A DNA stretch of 64,000 nucleotides from Massilia arenae (GTDB taxonomy: Bacteria; Pseudomonadota; Gammaproteobacteria; Burkholderiales; Burkholderiaceae_D), in the NCBI RefSeq assembly GCF_008014745.1, contig NZ_VPFD01000003.1, positions 267,777-331,776 of the forward strand. The letters run 5' to 3'. The notes under the pieces are model-generated. The model was not told where the DNA came from and ran no database searches. It was given only the letters and a program-made list of their open reading frames with translations. Shown here piece by piece: positions 1-8,417 of this stretch. The first letter of the stretch is position 1, and every line of letters begins with the position of its first letter. A program made the translations under genes and the position numbers.

Positions 1-615
1 GTGGGTGGCGGCGCCACCGACCGGCTCCACCGACCATCCGAGCTTGGACACGCGACCTTCGTCGCGCCAGGCCAGGCTGGCCAGGCGGGTCGGGCCGCCC
101 TGCAAGGGATACACAAGGCCGCTGGCCATGTCGGACCACGAGTTCGCCCACAGCAGCTTGCCCTGATCGAGCAGCATCTGCAGCAGGATCGCGCCTACCT
201 TGCCCTTGGGTTCGGTGGCGCTGGTGCCCTGGGCCGACCCGCTGCGCATGGCGATGAAGAAGCGCACCAGGTCGACGTCGTCGCCTTCGAGATAGGCGGG
301 CGGCGCCGACAGCAGCGAGAACACTTCGCTGACCGGGCTGGCCGCGGCCACGTCGCCGTTCGGACGCAGGCGCGCCTTGCACAAGCACAGCGCGACGTGG
401 CGGCCGCCGCTGGTGGGCGCCATGACGTAGACGAATTTGTACTGCGCGGCCTTGGGGTCGACGACTTCATCGGTCAGCTTCGGCTGGGGGTGGGCCGCAG
501 CCTCGACCCGTTGCAGCCAGCTCACCACCGGCGCCGGAAGGGCCGGGGAACGTGCGGGGGCGCGGACCGGAGGTGCGTCGCTGGCTTTCTCGCGAAGATA
601 ATCGACTGTGGTCAT
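1..615 (-). CDS. Probable SNF2-family helicase, N-terminal part (runs off window)
   Basis: The first 205 codons of a minus-strand gene are open from an ATG at 615 to the window edge. The product begins MTTVDYLREK. It then has a Pro/Ala-rich linker and a globular region containing FVYVMAPTSGGRHVAL and LLQMLLDQGKLLWAN. This resembles the N-terminal extension found ahead of the motor domain in large proteobacterial SNF2/HepA-type helicases, where a short 'LL..LL..G..W' helix precedes an 'LAW' strand. No helicase motif lies within the window, so the family call is inference. It is divergent from tex across a 228-bp gap. A plus-strand frame over the same bases is a GC-rich shadow. Confidence 0.5.
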   Translation of the reverse strand, partial: MTTVDYLREKASDAPPVRAPARSPALPAPVVSWLQRVEAAAHPQPKLTDEVVDPKAAQYKFVYVMAPTSGGRHVALCLCKARLRPNGDVAAASPVSEVFSLLSAPPAYLEGDDVDLVRFFIAMRSGSAQGTSATEPKGKVGAILLQMLLDQGKLLWANSWSDMASGLVYPLQGGPTRLASLAWRDEGRVSKLGWSVEPVGGAATH

Positions 616-718
616 TGGGTCTCGTGGCTTCGTATCAAAAAAGGCAATAAACGGCATTATCTCGCATACGAACACTTCCGTTTTGTTCGGAATCGCACGT
701 AGCGGACAAATCTCATCC

Positions 719-733
719 GTGCGCACTGCGCAC
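719..733. promoter_or_regulatory. Perfect 15-bp palindrome between the helicase gene and tex
   Basis: GTGCGCA-C-TGCGCAC is a perfect inverted repeat with a 1-bp centre. It lies in the 228-bp gap between two divergent genes, where an operator would be expected. I cannot assign a regulator. In GC-rich DNA a palindrome of this size may also arise by chance. Confidence 0.25.
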
Positions 734-843
734 GCTTTCTCGTCAACCGGTTGTTCTCTCATGTCCGCGACACGCTGTCAAGACTGGCGCATCGTCGATG
801 AGGGCGTATCATTGGCCGCTTGATCTTCGATACAACGATTCAC

Positions 844-3198
844 ATGCTGCCCTCCATCGAACAACGCCTCGCCCAAGAACTCGCCGCTCGCCCGGCCCAG
901 GTGGCCGCCGCCATCGCCTTGCTCGACGAAGGCGCCACCGTGCCCTTCATCGCCCGCTACCGCAAGGAAGCCACGGGCGGCCTCGACGACATCCAGCTAC
1001 GCCTGCTCGAAGAACGCCTGCGCTATCTGCGCGAACTCGAAGACCGGCGCGCGTCGATCGTCGCGTCGATCACGGAACAGAACAAGATGACGCCCGAGCT
1101 GATGCAGGCCATCGCCATGGCGGAAGACAAGACCCGCCTCGAAGACCTGTACCTGCCCTACAAGCAGAAGCGCCGCACCAAGGCCCAGATCGCGATCGAG
1201 GCCGGCCTGGCGCCGCTGGCGGACGCCCTGCTGGCCGATCCGGCCCTGAATCCGGAGCAAGTCGCTGGTGAATACCTGCGCGAAGCGTTCACCAATGCCG
1301 ACGGCGGCACCAACCCCGGCGTGGCCGACACCAAGGCCGCCCTGGACGGCGCGCGCCAGATCCTGATGGAGCGTTTTGCCGAGGATGCCGAACTGCTGCA
1401 ATCGCTGCGCGAATACGTGCAGGACCACGGCGTGGTCGAATCGAAGGTCGTCGCCGGCAAGGAAGACGAGGGCGAAAAGTTCGCCGACTACTTCGACTAC
1501 AACGAGCCCCTCGCCGCCGTGCCGTCGCACCGCGCGCTGGCCCTGTTGCGTGGCCGCCGCGAGGGCGTGTTGGACGTAAGTCTGCGCCTGGATTCGGAAC
1601 CCGAAAAGCCGAAGTGGGATGCGCCGCTGAACCCGTGCGAGGGCCGCATCGCGGCGCGCTTCGGCATCAAGGCGCAGGGTCGCCCGGCCGACAAGTGGCT
1701 GCAGGACACCGCGCGCTGGACCTGGCGCGTAAAAAGCTTCATGCACCTGGATACCGAGTTGATGGGCGCCCTGCGCGACAAGGCGGAACAGGACGCGATC
1801 GGCGTCTTCGCGCGCAACCTGAAAGCCCTGCTGCTGGCGGCGCCGGCAGGCCAGCGCGCCACCATGGGTCTCGATCCCGGCCTGCGCACCGGCGTCAAGG
1901 TCGCCGTGGTCGACGCCACCGGCAAGGTGGTCGATACCGCCACCGTCTACCCGCACCAGCCGCGCAACGACTGGCATGGCGCGCTGCACACGCTGGGCCA
2001 GCTGGCGGCCAAGCACAATGTGTCGCTGATCTCGATCGGCAACGGCACCGGCTCGCGCGAGACCGACAAGCTGGCGCAAGACCTGATCAAGCAAAACCAG
2101 GAACTCAAGCTGACCAAGATCGTGGTGTCCGAGGCAGGCGCCTCGGTCTATTCGGCGTCCGAATTCGCATCGCGCGAACTGCCCGACATGGACGTGTCGT
2201 TGCGCGGCGCGGTCTCGATCGCGCGCCGCCTGCAGGATCCGCTGGCAGAACTGGTCAAGATCGACCCGAAGTCGATCGGCGTCGGCCAATACCAGCACGA
2301 CGTGTCTCAGACTCAGCTCGCGCGCTCGCTCGACGCGGTGGTCGAGGATTGCGTGAATGCCGTGGGCGTGGACGTGAACACCGCCTCGGCGCCGCTGCTG
2401 GCGCGGGTGTCGGGCCTGTCGAACACGGTGGCCCAGGGCATCGTGGCCTACCGCGACACCAACGGCGCCTTCGCCTCGCGCGCGGCGCTCAAGAAGGTAC
2501 CCCGTCTGGGCGACAAGACCTTCGAGCAGGCGGCGGGCTTTTTGCGCGTGGTGAACGGCGCCAATCCGCTGGACGCATCGGCGGTGCACCCGGAATCGTA
2601 TCCGGTGGTCGAAAAAATCCTGGCCGACGTCAAGCGCGACATGAAGGCGGTGATCGGCGACGCCGGGCTGCTCAAGGGATTGAATCCGTCGAAGTACGCG
2701 GACGACAAATTCGGCGTGCCGACCGTCAGCGACATCCTGAAGGAGCTGGAGAAACCGGGCCGCGATCCGCGTCCGGAGTTCACCACCGCCACCTTCAAGG
2801 AAGGCGTGGAAGAGATCTCGGACCTGCGTCCGGACATGATCCTGGAAGGCGTCGTGACCAACGTCGCGGCCTTCGGCGCCTTCGTGGACATCGGCGTGCA
2901 CCAGGATGGGCTGGTCCACATCTCGGCGCTGTCGAACACCTTCGTGAAGGATCCGCACACGGTGGTCAAGGCCGGCCAGGTGGTCAAGGTCAAGGTGCTC
3001 GAAGTGGACTCCAAGCGCAAGCGCATCGCACTGACCATGCGCCTGTCGGACAGCGCGCCGCAGGCCGGTTCGCGGCCGGAGCAGCGCCCCGACCGCACGG
3101 ACGCCAAGCGCGTGGCCCAGCACGGGCGCCAGGAACGTTCGGCGCCGCAGTCCAATAATGCGATGGCCGACGCCTTCGCCAAGCTGCGCGGAAAATAA
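844..3198 (+). CDS. tex: Tex family RNA-binding transcriptional accessory protein
   Basis: Tex is a cytoplasmic nucleic-acid-binding protein related to eukaryotic Spt6, with a role in transcription and stress tolerance. The 784-aa product has the typical Tex start ([13 protein letters not shown], then [13 protein letters not shown]). It also has a central YqgF-like nuclease-fold region ([18 protein letters not shown]), helix-hairpin-helix segments ([20 protein letters not shown]) and a C-terminal S1 RNA-binding domain ([35 protein letters not shown]). A basic, Gln/Arg-rich tail of about 45 residues follows. An in-frame TTG lies at 820, but the ATG at 844 matches the family N-terminus. The length is normal for the family. 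Confidence 0.95.
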   Translation: MLPSIEQRLAQELAARPAQVAAAIALLDEGATVPFIARYRKEATGGLDDIQLRLLEERLRYLRELEDRRASIVASITEQNKMTPELMQAIAMAEDKTRLEDLYLPYKQKRRTKAQIAIEAGLAPLADALLADPALNPEQVAGEYLREAFTNADGGTNPGVADTKAALDGARQILMERFAEDAELLQSLREYVQDHGVVESKVVAGKEDEGEKFADYFDYNEPLAAVPSHRALALLRGRREGVLDVSLRLDSEPEKPKWDAPLNPCEGRIAARFGIKAQGRPADKWLQDTARWTWRVKSFMHLDTELMGALRDKAEQDAIGVFARNLKALLLAAPAGQRATMGLDPGLRTGVKVAVVDATGKVVDTATVYPHQPRNDWHGALHTLGQLAAKHNVSLISIGNGTGSRETDKLAQDLIKQNQELKLTKIVVSEAGASVYSASEFASRELPDMDVSLRGAVSIARRLQDPLAELVKIDPKSIGVGQYQHDVSQTQLARSLDAVVEDCVNAVGVDVNTASAPLLARVSGLSNTVAQGIVAYRDTNGAFASRAALKKVPRLGDKTFEQAAGFLRVVNGANPLDASAVHPESYPVVEKILADVKRDMKAVIGDAGLLKGLNPSKYADDKFGVPTVSDILKELEKPGRDPRPEFTTATFKEGVEEISDLRPDMILEGVVTNVAAFGAFVDIGVHQDGLVHISALSNTFVKDPHTVVKAGQVVKVKVLEVDSKRKRIALTMRLSDSAPQAGSRPEQRPDRTDAKRVAQHGRQERSAPQSNNAMADAFAKLRGK

Positions 3199-3202
3199 GC
3201 GG

Positions 3203-3664
3203 ATGCTGCGGCTGGCCAGCGTCGATCCGGACAGCCTGGATGCACGGCGGCTGGTCGCGCAACTCGACGCGGCGTTGGCCGCCATCACGGGCGACAGCGG
3301 CGCCTCGTCGTTCGACCCGCAGGATTGCCGTGGGACCGGCGCGGTCTTCGTGATCGCCTACGATACGCAAGGCGCCGCGGTCGGCTGCGGCGCGCTGCGT
3401 CCGCTCGAAGATGGGGTGGGTGAAATCAAGCGGATGTATGCGCATCCCGGCAGCGGGGCCGGCGCGGCTATCCTCGCTGAGCTGGAACGGCTGGCCGCCG
3501 GTTACGGTTATGGCGCGCTATGGCTGTCGACCCGGCGCGTGAACCTGCGCGCGGTCGGCTTCTACGACCGGCACGGCTACGCCGAGGTATCGCCCTACGG
3601 CCGCTATGCCGGCCGTGCCGTGTCGATCTGCCTGGGAAAAACGTTTATCCGCTGTGCTTCATGA
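3203..3664 (+). CDS. GNAT family N-acetyltransferase
   Basis: This is a 153-aa single-domain acetyltransferase that would transfer an acetyl group from acetyl-CoA to an unknown amine. The GNAT fold shows in the strand-loop-helix GEIKRMYAHPGSGAGAAILAELE, whose acyl-CoA loop lacks the usual arginine-rich consensus, and in the C-terminal NLRAVGFYDRHGYAEV motif typical of the family. The ATG at 3203 is 4 bp after the tex stop, so it is probably co-transcribed with tex. An upstream in-frame ATG at 3158 lies inside tex and gives a non-homologous extension. The 3' end overlaps the convergent membrane-protein gene by 20 bp. The substrate is unknown. Confidence 0.8.
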   Translation: MLRLASVDPDSLDARRLVAQLDAALAAITGDSGASSFDPQDCRGTGAVFVIAYDTQGAAVGCGALRPLEDGVGEIKRMYAHPGSGAGAAILAELERLAAGYGYGALWLSTRRVNLRAVGFYDRHGYAEVSPYGRYAGRAVSICLGKTFIRCAS

Positions 3665-3932
3665 ACATGCCGATCAGGTAGACCGTCAGGCAGCCGAAGC
3701 CGATCAGGAGCATGCGCGCCTGCGGAATGGCCGGCAGGCCGGTCTTCTTGATGTGCAGGGCGTCGCGCACCAGCAGCGCGGCGTACACCAGGGCTGCCGC
3801 GCCGGACAGGATGTCGCCCACGCTGGAGCGCGTGATGCCACTATAGATGTTCAGCAGGCCGGGAACGCCCAGCAGGGCGGCGATCACGAAGTTCATGTTC
3901 GGCGATGGTACGCGCGGGCGGGGTTGCTGCAT
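3645..3932 (-). CDS. Small integral membrane protein (paralogue of its neighbour)
   Basis: This 95-aa protein has about three hydrophobic segments: FVIAALLGVPGLLNIYSG, ILSGAAALVYAALLV and MLLIGFGCLTVYLIGMFM. I do not recognise the family. The start at 3932 is chosen because GGAG lies 7 nt upstream; an in-frame start at 3989 has no such site. It shares a layout with the next gene on the same strand (3994-4305): an 'AALLG(V/L)P.L..I.S...R' first segment, a central helix, then a 'P.AR/VALIG' segment. The two look like a tandem duplication. No function can be assigned. The gene ends inside the convergent GNAT gene. Confidence 0.65.
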   Translation of the reverse strand: MQQPRPRVPSPNMNFVIAALLGVPGLLNIYSGITRSSVGDILSGAAALVYAALLVRDALHIKKTGLPAIPQARMLLIGFGCLTVYLIGMFMKHSG

Positions 3933-3993
3933 CTTTACTCCAATAATCGAATGACAAACCGGACGATCATACCGCAATGCCGGCTGCATACCG

Positions 3994-4305
3994 TCATAAG
4001 CCTGGCAGTCTCAGGGTCGAGCCCTGGGTCATGATCTTGACCAGGAAGCTGCCGACGAAGGCGCCGAAGCAGATGTAGCCGATCAGGGCGACGCGCGGCG
4101 ACTCCAGCAGCGCCGCGCGGCCGGCCCGGCGCTGCAACGCGCACCAGGCCAGGTACAGCGCCATCATCAGGGGCCCTAGCGCGAAGAAGATACCGGCGAA
4201 CCAGCCACGCGAGAGGGCGCTGGCGATATCGAACAAGGCGGGCAGCCCGAGCAAGGCCGCGAACACCCACATGGCCACGGGGGGCAAGGTAGCAAACGTC
4301 TTCAT
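3994..4305 (-). CDS. Small integral membrane protein (paralogue of its neighbour)
   Basis: This 103-aa protein has three hydrophobic segments (MWVFAALLGLPALFDIAS, GIFFALGPLMMALYLAW, VALIGYICFGAFVGSFLV) joined by short basic loops. It has no recognised domain. It lies upstream of, and on the same strand as, the paralogous 95-aa membrane protein, so both may be on one transcript. The ATG at 4305 is preferred over an in-frame ATG at 4386, because the extension would read through intergenic sequence next to a repeat and adds no family-like residues. The ribosome-binding site is weak. Confidence 0.6.
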   Translation of the reverse strand: MKTFATLPPVAMWVFAALLGLPALFDIASALSRGWFAGIFFALGPLMMALYLAWCALQRRAGRAALLESPRVALIGYICFGAFVGSFLVKIMTQGSTLRLPGL

Positions 4306-4370
4306 CGTGTTTCTTGGTAATCTTGAACCAGTCGATGATACCGCAGACCGCCAGCTGCCGACGATGTAGC

Positions 4371-4474
4371 AAACTTGGCCCCCCACCTGCGTGGGGGCGA
4401 CTTGGCCAACTTCGTCGGCTCTGGCGAAACTTGGGCCCCCGCCTGCGCGGGGGCGACTTGGCCAACTTCGTCGG
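4371..4474. repeat. Tandem pair of 48-bp hairpin repeats upstream of grxD
   Basis: Two direct copies lie at 4371-4418 and 4427-4474, each starting AAACTTGG and ending CTTGGCCAACTTCGTCGG. Each holds a hairpin with loop CCTGCG. The stem is CCCCCA/TGGGGG in the first copy and CCCCCG/CGGGGG in the second, a compensatory A-T to G-C change. The unit is related to the REP-like element found elsewhere in the window (ACTTGGG plus a C-run/G-run stem). The second copy ends about 57 bp before the grxD start, close to a TATAGA sequence that could be its -10. Confidence 0.75.
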
Positions 4475-4530
4475 CCAAGTCGTTATAGAATGTCGCCATC
4501 TACTTATTCCTTTTCCAAAGGCAGAATCAA

Positions 4531-4845
4531 ATGAGCGACGTGCAAACCTGGATCAAAGAAACCGTGACCTCCACCCCGGTCGTGCTGTTCATGAAGGGCA
4601 CCGCCCAGTTCCCGCAGTGCGGCTTCTCGGGCCGCGCCATCCAGATCCTGAAAGCCTGCGGCGTTGACAACGTTGCCACCGTCAATGTGCTGGACGACCC
4701 TGAAGTGCGTCAGGGCATCAAGGACTTCTCGAACTGGCCAACCGTGCCCCAGCTGTACGTGAACGGCGAGTTCATCGGCGGCACCGACATCATGAACGAG
4801 ATGTACGACTCCGGCGAACTGCAGGCCCTGCTGAAAAACGGCTGA
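4531..4845 (+). CDS. grxD: Monothiol glutaredoxin, Grx4 family
   Basis: This 104-aa cytoplasmic glutaredoxin of the CGFS class delivers or stores [2Fe-2S] clusters in iron-sulfur protein maturation. The active-site CGFS is at residues 30-33, preceded by [13 protein letters not shown]. The glutathione-binding [19 protein letters not shown] segment follows. The length is normal. An AAAGGCAG sequence upstream may serve as the ribosome-binding site. The tandem hairpin repeat lies just upstream and ubiX starts 4 bp downstream, so grxD-ubiX is probably one operon. Confidence 0.96.
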   Translation: MSDVQTWIKETVTSTPVVLFMKGTAQFPQCGFSGRAIQILKACGVDNVATVNVLDDPEVRQGIKDFSNWPTVPQLYVNGEFIGGTDIMNEMYDSGELQALLKNG

Positions 4846-4849
4846 TCGC

Positions 4850-5437
4850 ATGGCCGAGCGTCGGATCGTCATCGCCATCACCGGCGCGACCGGCGCGGCC
4901 TATGGCGTGCAGCTGTTGCGGCGGCTGCATGCCACCCCGGGCGTCGAGACCCACCTGGTCGTTTCCGACGCCGCTTCCCTCACCCTGCACCAGGAACTCG
5001 GCCTGCAGCGGCGCGAGGTCGAAGTGCTGGCCCACGTCGTCCATCGCAACCGCGACGTCGGGGCCTCGATTGCCAGCGGCTCGTTCCAGACCGACGGCAT
5101 GGTGATTGCCCCCTGTTCGATGAAAACGCTGGCAGCGGTCGCCCATGGTTTTTCTGATAACCTTGTGACACGCGCGGCCGACGTGATCCTGAAGGAACGC
5201 CGGCGCCTGGTCCTGATGGTGCGCGAAACGCCCTTCAACCTGGCCCACTTGCGCAATATGACGGCCGTGACCGAAATGGGCGGCATCATCTTCCCTCCCC
5301 TGCCAAGCTTCTATCACCGGCCGGCGACGATCGCAGACATGGTCGAGCACACGGTAGACCGTGTCGTGGATTTATTAGGGATAGAGAATGCCCAGGCCGC
5401 CCGCTGGGGCGGCATGAAGGGCGAACAAGACGCCTGA
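4850..5437 (+). CDS. ubiX: Flavin prenyltransferase UbiX
   Basis: UbiX makes prenylated FMN from FMN and dimethylallyl phosphate. Prenyl-FMN is the cofactor of the UbiD decarboxylase in ubiquinone synthesis. The 195-aa protein shows the flavoprotein N-terminus (IAITGATGAAYGVQLLRRL), the conserved PCSMKTLAAVAHGFSDNLV segment and the phosphate/prenyl-site motif ERRRLVLMVRETP. The MTAVTEMGGIIFPPLPSFY region is typical of the family. It starts 4 bp after the grxD stop. No ubiD lies in the window. Confidence 0.95.
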   Translation: MAERRIVIAITGATGAAYGVQLLRRLHATPGVETHLVVSDAASLTLHQELGLQRREVEVLAHVVHRNRDVGASIASGSFQTDGMVIAPCSMKTLAAVAHGFSDNLVTRAADVILKERRRLVLMVRETPFNLAHLRNMTAVTEMGGIIFPPLPSFYHRPATIADMVEHTVDRVVDLLGIENAQAARWGGMKGEQDA

Positions 5438-5468
5438 ACGCGCGCCAGCGTCCTGCCGGCGCACGCGT

Positions 5469-5642
5469 TCAGCGTTTGTCGTCGTACTGCTTATCTTCGG
5501 ACTTCTTCAACTCGCGCGCCTCTTCAAGCATCCGTCGCCGGGCGTTGCGTTCTCGCATGACCTCGGCATGACGCGCTGCCGTCATGGGCGGCGCCGTCAT
5601 CAAATCCTTGAGCTGGGCGGTATTGGCGTAGTTGTTTCGCAT
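5469..5642 (-). CDS. Small charged hypothetical protein (57 aa)
   Basis: This short minus-strand frame encodes MRNNYANTAQ... and ends KSEDKQYDDKR. It is rich in Arg, Lys and Glu, has no Cys or membrane segment, and is probably mostly helical (RHAEVMRERNARRRMLEEAR). An AGGAG sequence lies about 10 nt upstream of the ATG. It fills the gap between ubiX and the XRE-type regulator. The function is unknown. The ribosome-binding site and biased composition support a real gene; a chance frame is possible. Confidence 0.45.
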   Translation of the reverse strand: MRNNYANTAQLKDLMTAPPMTAARHAEVMRERNARRRMLEEARELKKSEDKQYDDKR

Positions 5643-5768
5643 GCGTCAGCTGCTCCTGGTGGTCCTGGGGCGGTGGCGAACATGCTGCCACCTGAACAGA
5701 TTATGACCCAGCTGCGGCCGTTTGTGCGGCCCGGCATGACGAAAAGTGCAAGCCCCGGGGAAGCCGGC

Positions 5769-6188
5769 TTACTTCGCTTCTGGTTTCTGGTGATTCATGC
5801 GCACCAGCATGCGGATGAACTCGCGCGCCAGCTGGCGGTGGTGGTCATCCAGGCGCTGCAGGTCGGCGATCAGCTTGACGTCGGCCGATTCGAAGCGGGC
5901 GCCACCACCGTTGGCGGCATCAAGGCTGGCGGCCTGTTCGGCGCCGCCGAAGCGCAGCCAATCGGCCGGCACGCCCAGCCATTGGGCGATCATGCGCAGC
6001 TTTTCCTGGGTGGGGATGGCTTCGCCTACCAGCCATTTGCGGGCGGCGTGGACCGTGATAGGACGGCCTTCGAAGCGGATATTAAACTCTCGGGCGAGGC
6101 GGGTCGGGCTGTCGGGAGAGTAGTGTGCGTTCTTCAGCGCCTGCTGCAGTCGCTCACTGAAGCTCTCCCGTTCATTCGTTGAATTCAT
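5769..6188 (-). CDS. XRE/HTH-type transcriptional regulator
   Basis: This 139-aa protein has an N-terminal DNA-binding region (residues ~8-85) of the Cro/C1-like helix-turn-helix kind: SERLQQALKNAHYS, TVHAARKWLVGEAIPTQEKL and IAQWLGVPADWLRFGG. The 'arrangement plus IP....L..IA.WL.V...WL' pattern is seen in phage-repressor-like regulators of Burkholderiales. A C-terminal helical region follows (LIADLQRLDDHHRQLAREFI). It may be autoregulatory: it faces a 277-bp AT-rich gap (6189-6465), itself preceded by a gene on the same strand. The target is unknown. Confidence 0.75.
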   Translation of the reverse strand: MNSTNERESFSERLQQALKNAHYSPDSPTRLAREFNIRFEGRPITVHAARKWLVGEAIPTQEKLRMIAQWLGVPADWLRFGGAEQAASLDAANGGGARFESADVKLIADLQRLDDHHRQLAREFIRMLVRMNHQKPEAK

Positions 6189-6465
6189 CGTGATACTGGG
6201 TTGTTGAGACTGGACGGGCGGCTACCTCTCCCTTGTGGATGAGAAGCCATGGGGTCCAAATCATACAACTAAAATGTAACAATGATGTGGTTTTTTAAGA
6301 GTTTTTACGCTCAGTGCAACTAATACCCAACAGCAACGAAGCGAAGTAGGTTTTTCGCGAAATTTTCTATTATTCGAAATGAATAAGTGTACGCACCATT
6401 ACTTAGACACGATGACTGGAATGCACGTACCAAAAAAAATGTATCCAATGGTTACAAATGAAATG

Positions 6466-7518
6466 TTAGATTTGTTGAAATCTCACCACGCCGTCGGTAG
6501 CAATTACGCGGCGTAGACGACCGTCACGCCAGAGCTTGTGCAGGTGGGCCAGTGCCTCGCCCAGCGCAAAGCTGAGCTGGTGCGCGTCGAGCGGCCGCCG
6601 GAACATGATCGGCACGATGTCGGTCGCCGAGCGTGGCATGACGCAGGCCTCGATCACCTCGGCCAGGCGCGCCACGTGGTGATCGCGCAACTGGGCGATG
6701 CGGGTATGCAGGCCGCGGAAGGGCTTGCCGTGCGACGGCAGCACCAGCACGTCATCCGGCAGGTCGGCGAACTTCGACAGCGAATCGAGATAGAGCTGCA
6801 GCGGATTGCCCTCGGGCTCGACCGCGAATACCGAGACATTGGTCGAGATGCGCGGCAATACCATATCGCCCGAGACCAGCACGTTGAGCGCCGCGCAGTA
6901 CAGCGAGGCGTGTTCCGGCGAGTGGCCGAAGCCCGTGATCACGCGCCACGCCTGGCCGCCGATCGTGACGAGCTGCCCATCCTGCAGCCGGGTATAGGCT
7001 TCCGGTACCGACGGCACCAGCGACGGATAGTAATTGCGGCGGCTGCGCATCTGGCCCAGCATCGCCGCGTCGACCAGGCCGTGGCGTTCGAAATGGGGAA
7101 TAGCCGACGGCCCGTCCACGCCGGGCAACGCCGCCGCCATCATGCGCATGAAGCCGAACTCGCCGGTGGTGGTCCAGAATGGCGTCCCGAAGCGCGTACT
7201 CAGCCAGCCGGACAGGCCGACGTGGTCGGGATGGCAATGGGTCGCGATCACGCGCACTAGGGGTTGGCCGTCCAGGCCTTGCGCCAGGACCTGTTCCCAG
7301 GCGGCGCGAGTGGCATCGGTGCCGGCGCCGGTATCGATCAGGCTCCAGCCGCGCCGTTCCTCGAGTTCGTCGTCCAGCAGCCACACATTGATATGGTCCA
7401 GCGCAAACGGTAACGGCATGCGCGCCCAGCGCAGGCCCGGCACCACCTCGTGCACGGCGCCGGGAACGGGGATGGTGTCGCCAAATGGATAATCCAGCTG
7501 GGCTTCGAGGGCATTCAT
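6466..7518 (-). CDS. MBL-fold metallo-hydrolase next to the liu locus
   Basis: This 350-aa metallo-beta-lactamase-fold hydrolase carries the metal motif HCHPDH near residue 115 and further ligands in GFGHSPEHASLY, SGDMVLPRIS and LPSHGKPF. An extra C-terminal helical domain (EVIEACVMPRSATDIVPIMF onward) resembles LACTB2-like proteins. It is divergent from liuR across a 136-bp gap containing a liuR-type operator, so LiuR probably controls both. A role in acyl-CoA or thioester handling during branched-chain catabolism is inference from context; the exact substrate is not visible. The start at 7518 gives a normal N-terminus. Confidence 0.85.
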   Translation of the reverse strand: MNALEAQLDYPFGDTIPVPGAVHEVVPGLRWARMPLPFALDHINVWLLDDELEERRGWSLIDTGAGTDATRAAWEQVLAQGLDGQPLVRVIATHCHPDHVGLSGWLSTRFGTPFWTTTGEFGFMRMMAAALPGVDGPSAIPHFERHGLVDAAMLGQMRSRRNYYPSLVPSVPEAYTRLQDGQLVTIGGQAWRVITGFGHSPEHASLYCAALNVLVSGDMVLPRISTNVSVFAVEPEGNPLQLYLDSLSKFADLPDDVLVLPSHGKPFRGLHTRIAQLRDHHVARLAEVIEACVMPRSATDIVPIMFRRPLDAHQLSFALGEALAHLHKLWRDGRLRRVIATDGVVRFQQI

Positions 7519-7530
7519 GGCAATCTTTCG

Positions 7531-7586
7531 TTTTCCGGGTCGGAGGACCGCGCTACAATGTGGCGAAACTGACAGTTAACGTAAAC
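7531..7586 (+). promoter_or_regulatory. Predicted liuR promoter with LiuR-type operator
   Basis: A weak -35 (TTTTCC, 7531-7536), a 17-bp spacer and a -10 (TACAAT, 7554-7559) precede liuR. At 7575-7586, about where transcription should start, is GTTAACGTAAAC. This is the reverse complement of the core GTTTACGTTAAC seen in the liuA operator. The position fits autorepression by MerR-family LiuR and possible control of the divergent hydrolase gene. The sequence match is direct; binding by LiuR is inferred from the family. Confidence 0.6.
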
Positions 7587-7654
7587 GGCAATCACAGTAT
7601 CATTTTTCGATTCTAAGCGATACCCGCAAACGTTTCCCAACCGCCTCGAAACCC

Positions 7655-8059
7655 ATGCCCACTACCTATACCATCGCCGAACTGGCTCGCGAATTCGACA
7701 TCACCGCAAGGGCGATCCGTTTTTATGAAGACCAGGGCCTGCTCAGCCCTAAGCGCGAGGGCGTGGGCGGACGCAACCGCGTATATACCCCGCGCGACCG
7801 CACCCGCCTGAAACTGACCCTGCGCGGCAAGCGTCTCGGCCTGACCCTGTCCGAAATTAAGAGCATCGTCGACATGTATGAGTCGCCGCGGGATACCGTG
7901 GCCCAGATCAACCGCTTCCTGGGCGTGCTGGCCCAGCAGCGCCTGACCCTGGAGCAGCAGCGCGCCGATATCGAAATGGCGCTGGAAGAGATTTCGGCCC
8001 ACGAGGAAGAATGCCGTCGCCTGCTGAGCGAGGACGAGACGGCGCGCGACGTGGCGTGA
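7655..8059 (+). CDS. liuR: MerR-family regulator of leucine/isovalerate catabolism
   Basis: This 134-aa MerR-type regulator has an N-terminal winged helix-turn-helix (TYTIAELAREFDITARAIRF, YEDQGLLSP), the R-x-Y segment NRVYTPRDR, and a C-terminal coiled coil (residues ~85-125, rich in Gln, Glu and Leu). It has none of the cysteines of metal-sensing MerR proteins, which fits LiuR, the regulator of branched-chain acyl-CoA breakdown. It sits beside liuA and the metallo-hydrolase. The three TTTACGT-type palindromes in the window are its likely targets. Confidence 0.9.
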   Translation: MPTTYTIAELAREFDITARAIRFYEDQGLLSPKREGVGGRNRVYTPRDRTRLKLTLRGKRLGLTLSEIKSIVDMYESPRDTVAQINRFLGVLAQQRLTLEQQRADIEMALEEISAHEEECRRLLSEDETARDVA

Positions 8060-8065
8060 AGTTCG

Positions 8066-8144
8066 CCTTGCCATGTCGGTGGCAAGGCCTGCAGGAACGA
8101 AGACATTCAATCCGCAATGGCGATCAGCGCCATGCGGATTGAGT
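8066..8144. other. Two hairpins downstream of liuR
   Basis: CCTTGCCA/TGGCAAGG (8066-8087, 6-nt loop) is followed by a longer stem at about 8107-8142, in which TCAATCCGC..ATGGCG pairs with CGCCAT.GCGGATTGA apart from one bulged A. No T-run follows either stem, so a classical intrinsic terminator is not shown. They may still end or stabilise the liuR transcript. A third GGCCCC/GGGGCC stem lies near 8171-8190. Confidence 0.45.
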
Positions 8145-8207
8145 GTATGCCTGGAAATGCGTGCCTGGATCAGGCCCCGCTTCCGGGGGCCGAAACGATA
8201 TCGCGGG

Positions 8208-8417
8208 CTAGATATTGAAGCATCCTCCCATCCATCCCGAATTGGTCTTCCGGAATTCGGCGAGCGCCGTCCGGCATTGACCCAATGTCTCATACTTCCC
8301 GATACTCTTGAGATTCTGATTATTGCTCTGCCAAACCTTTAATTCGTAATGTGCCGTACTGGCGAACGCAAAGGTGGCACTCGTTGACAGCAATAGTATA
8401 AGCAGTAGCGTTTTCAT
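8208..8417 (-). CDS. Small secreted two-cysteine protein (69 aa)
   Basis: A minus-strand gene encodes a clear Sec signal peptide (MKTLLLILLLSTSATFAFAS). A mature part of about 50 residues follows, with two cysteines in the pattern TLGQCRTALAEF...GWMGGCFNI. The two Cys may form a disulfide in the periplasm. GGAG lies about 9 nt upstream of the ATG. I do not recognise a family. It stands alone in a relatively AT-rich gap between liuR and liuA, which suggests a later arrival than its neighbours. Confidence 0.6.
   Translation of the reverse strand: MKTLLLILLLSTSATFAFASTAHYELKVWQSNNQNLKSIGKYETLGQCRTALAEFRKTNSGWMGGCFNI

Noticed and set aside
1..702. Plus-strand frame at the left edge
   Set aside because: Low-complexity Arg/Gly/His frame opposite the better-supported minus-strand helicase N-terminus.
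997..3288. 763-codon minus-strand open frame opposite tex
   Set aside because: Antisense shadow in GC-rich DNA: tex has all family motifs, and the opposite frame is low-complexity His/Arg/Ala/Gly with no domain.
4371..4474. Possible CRISPR array
   Set aside because: Only two direct repeats, an 8-bp gap instead of spacers, and no cas genes.
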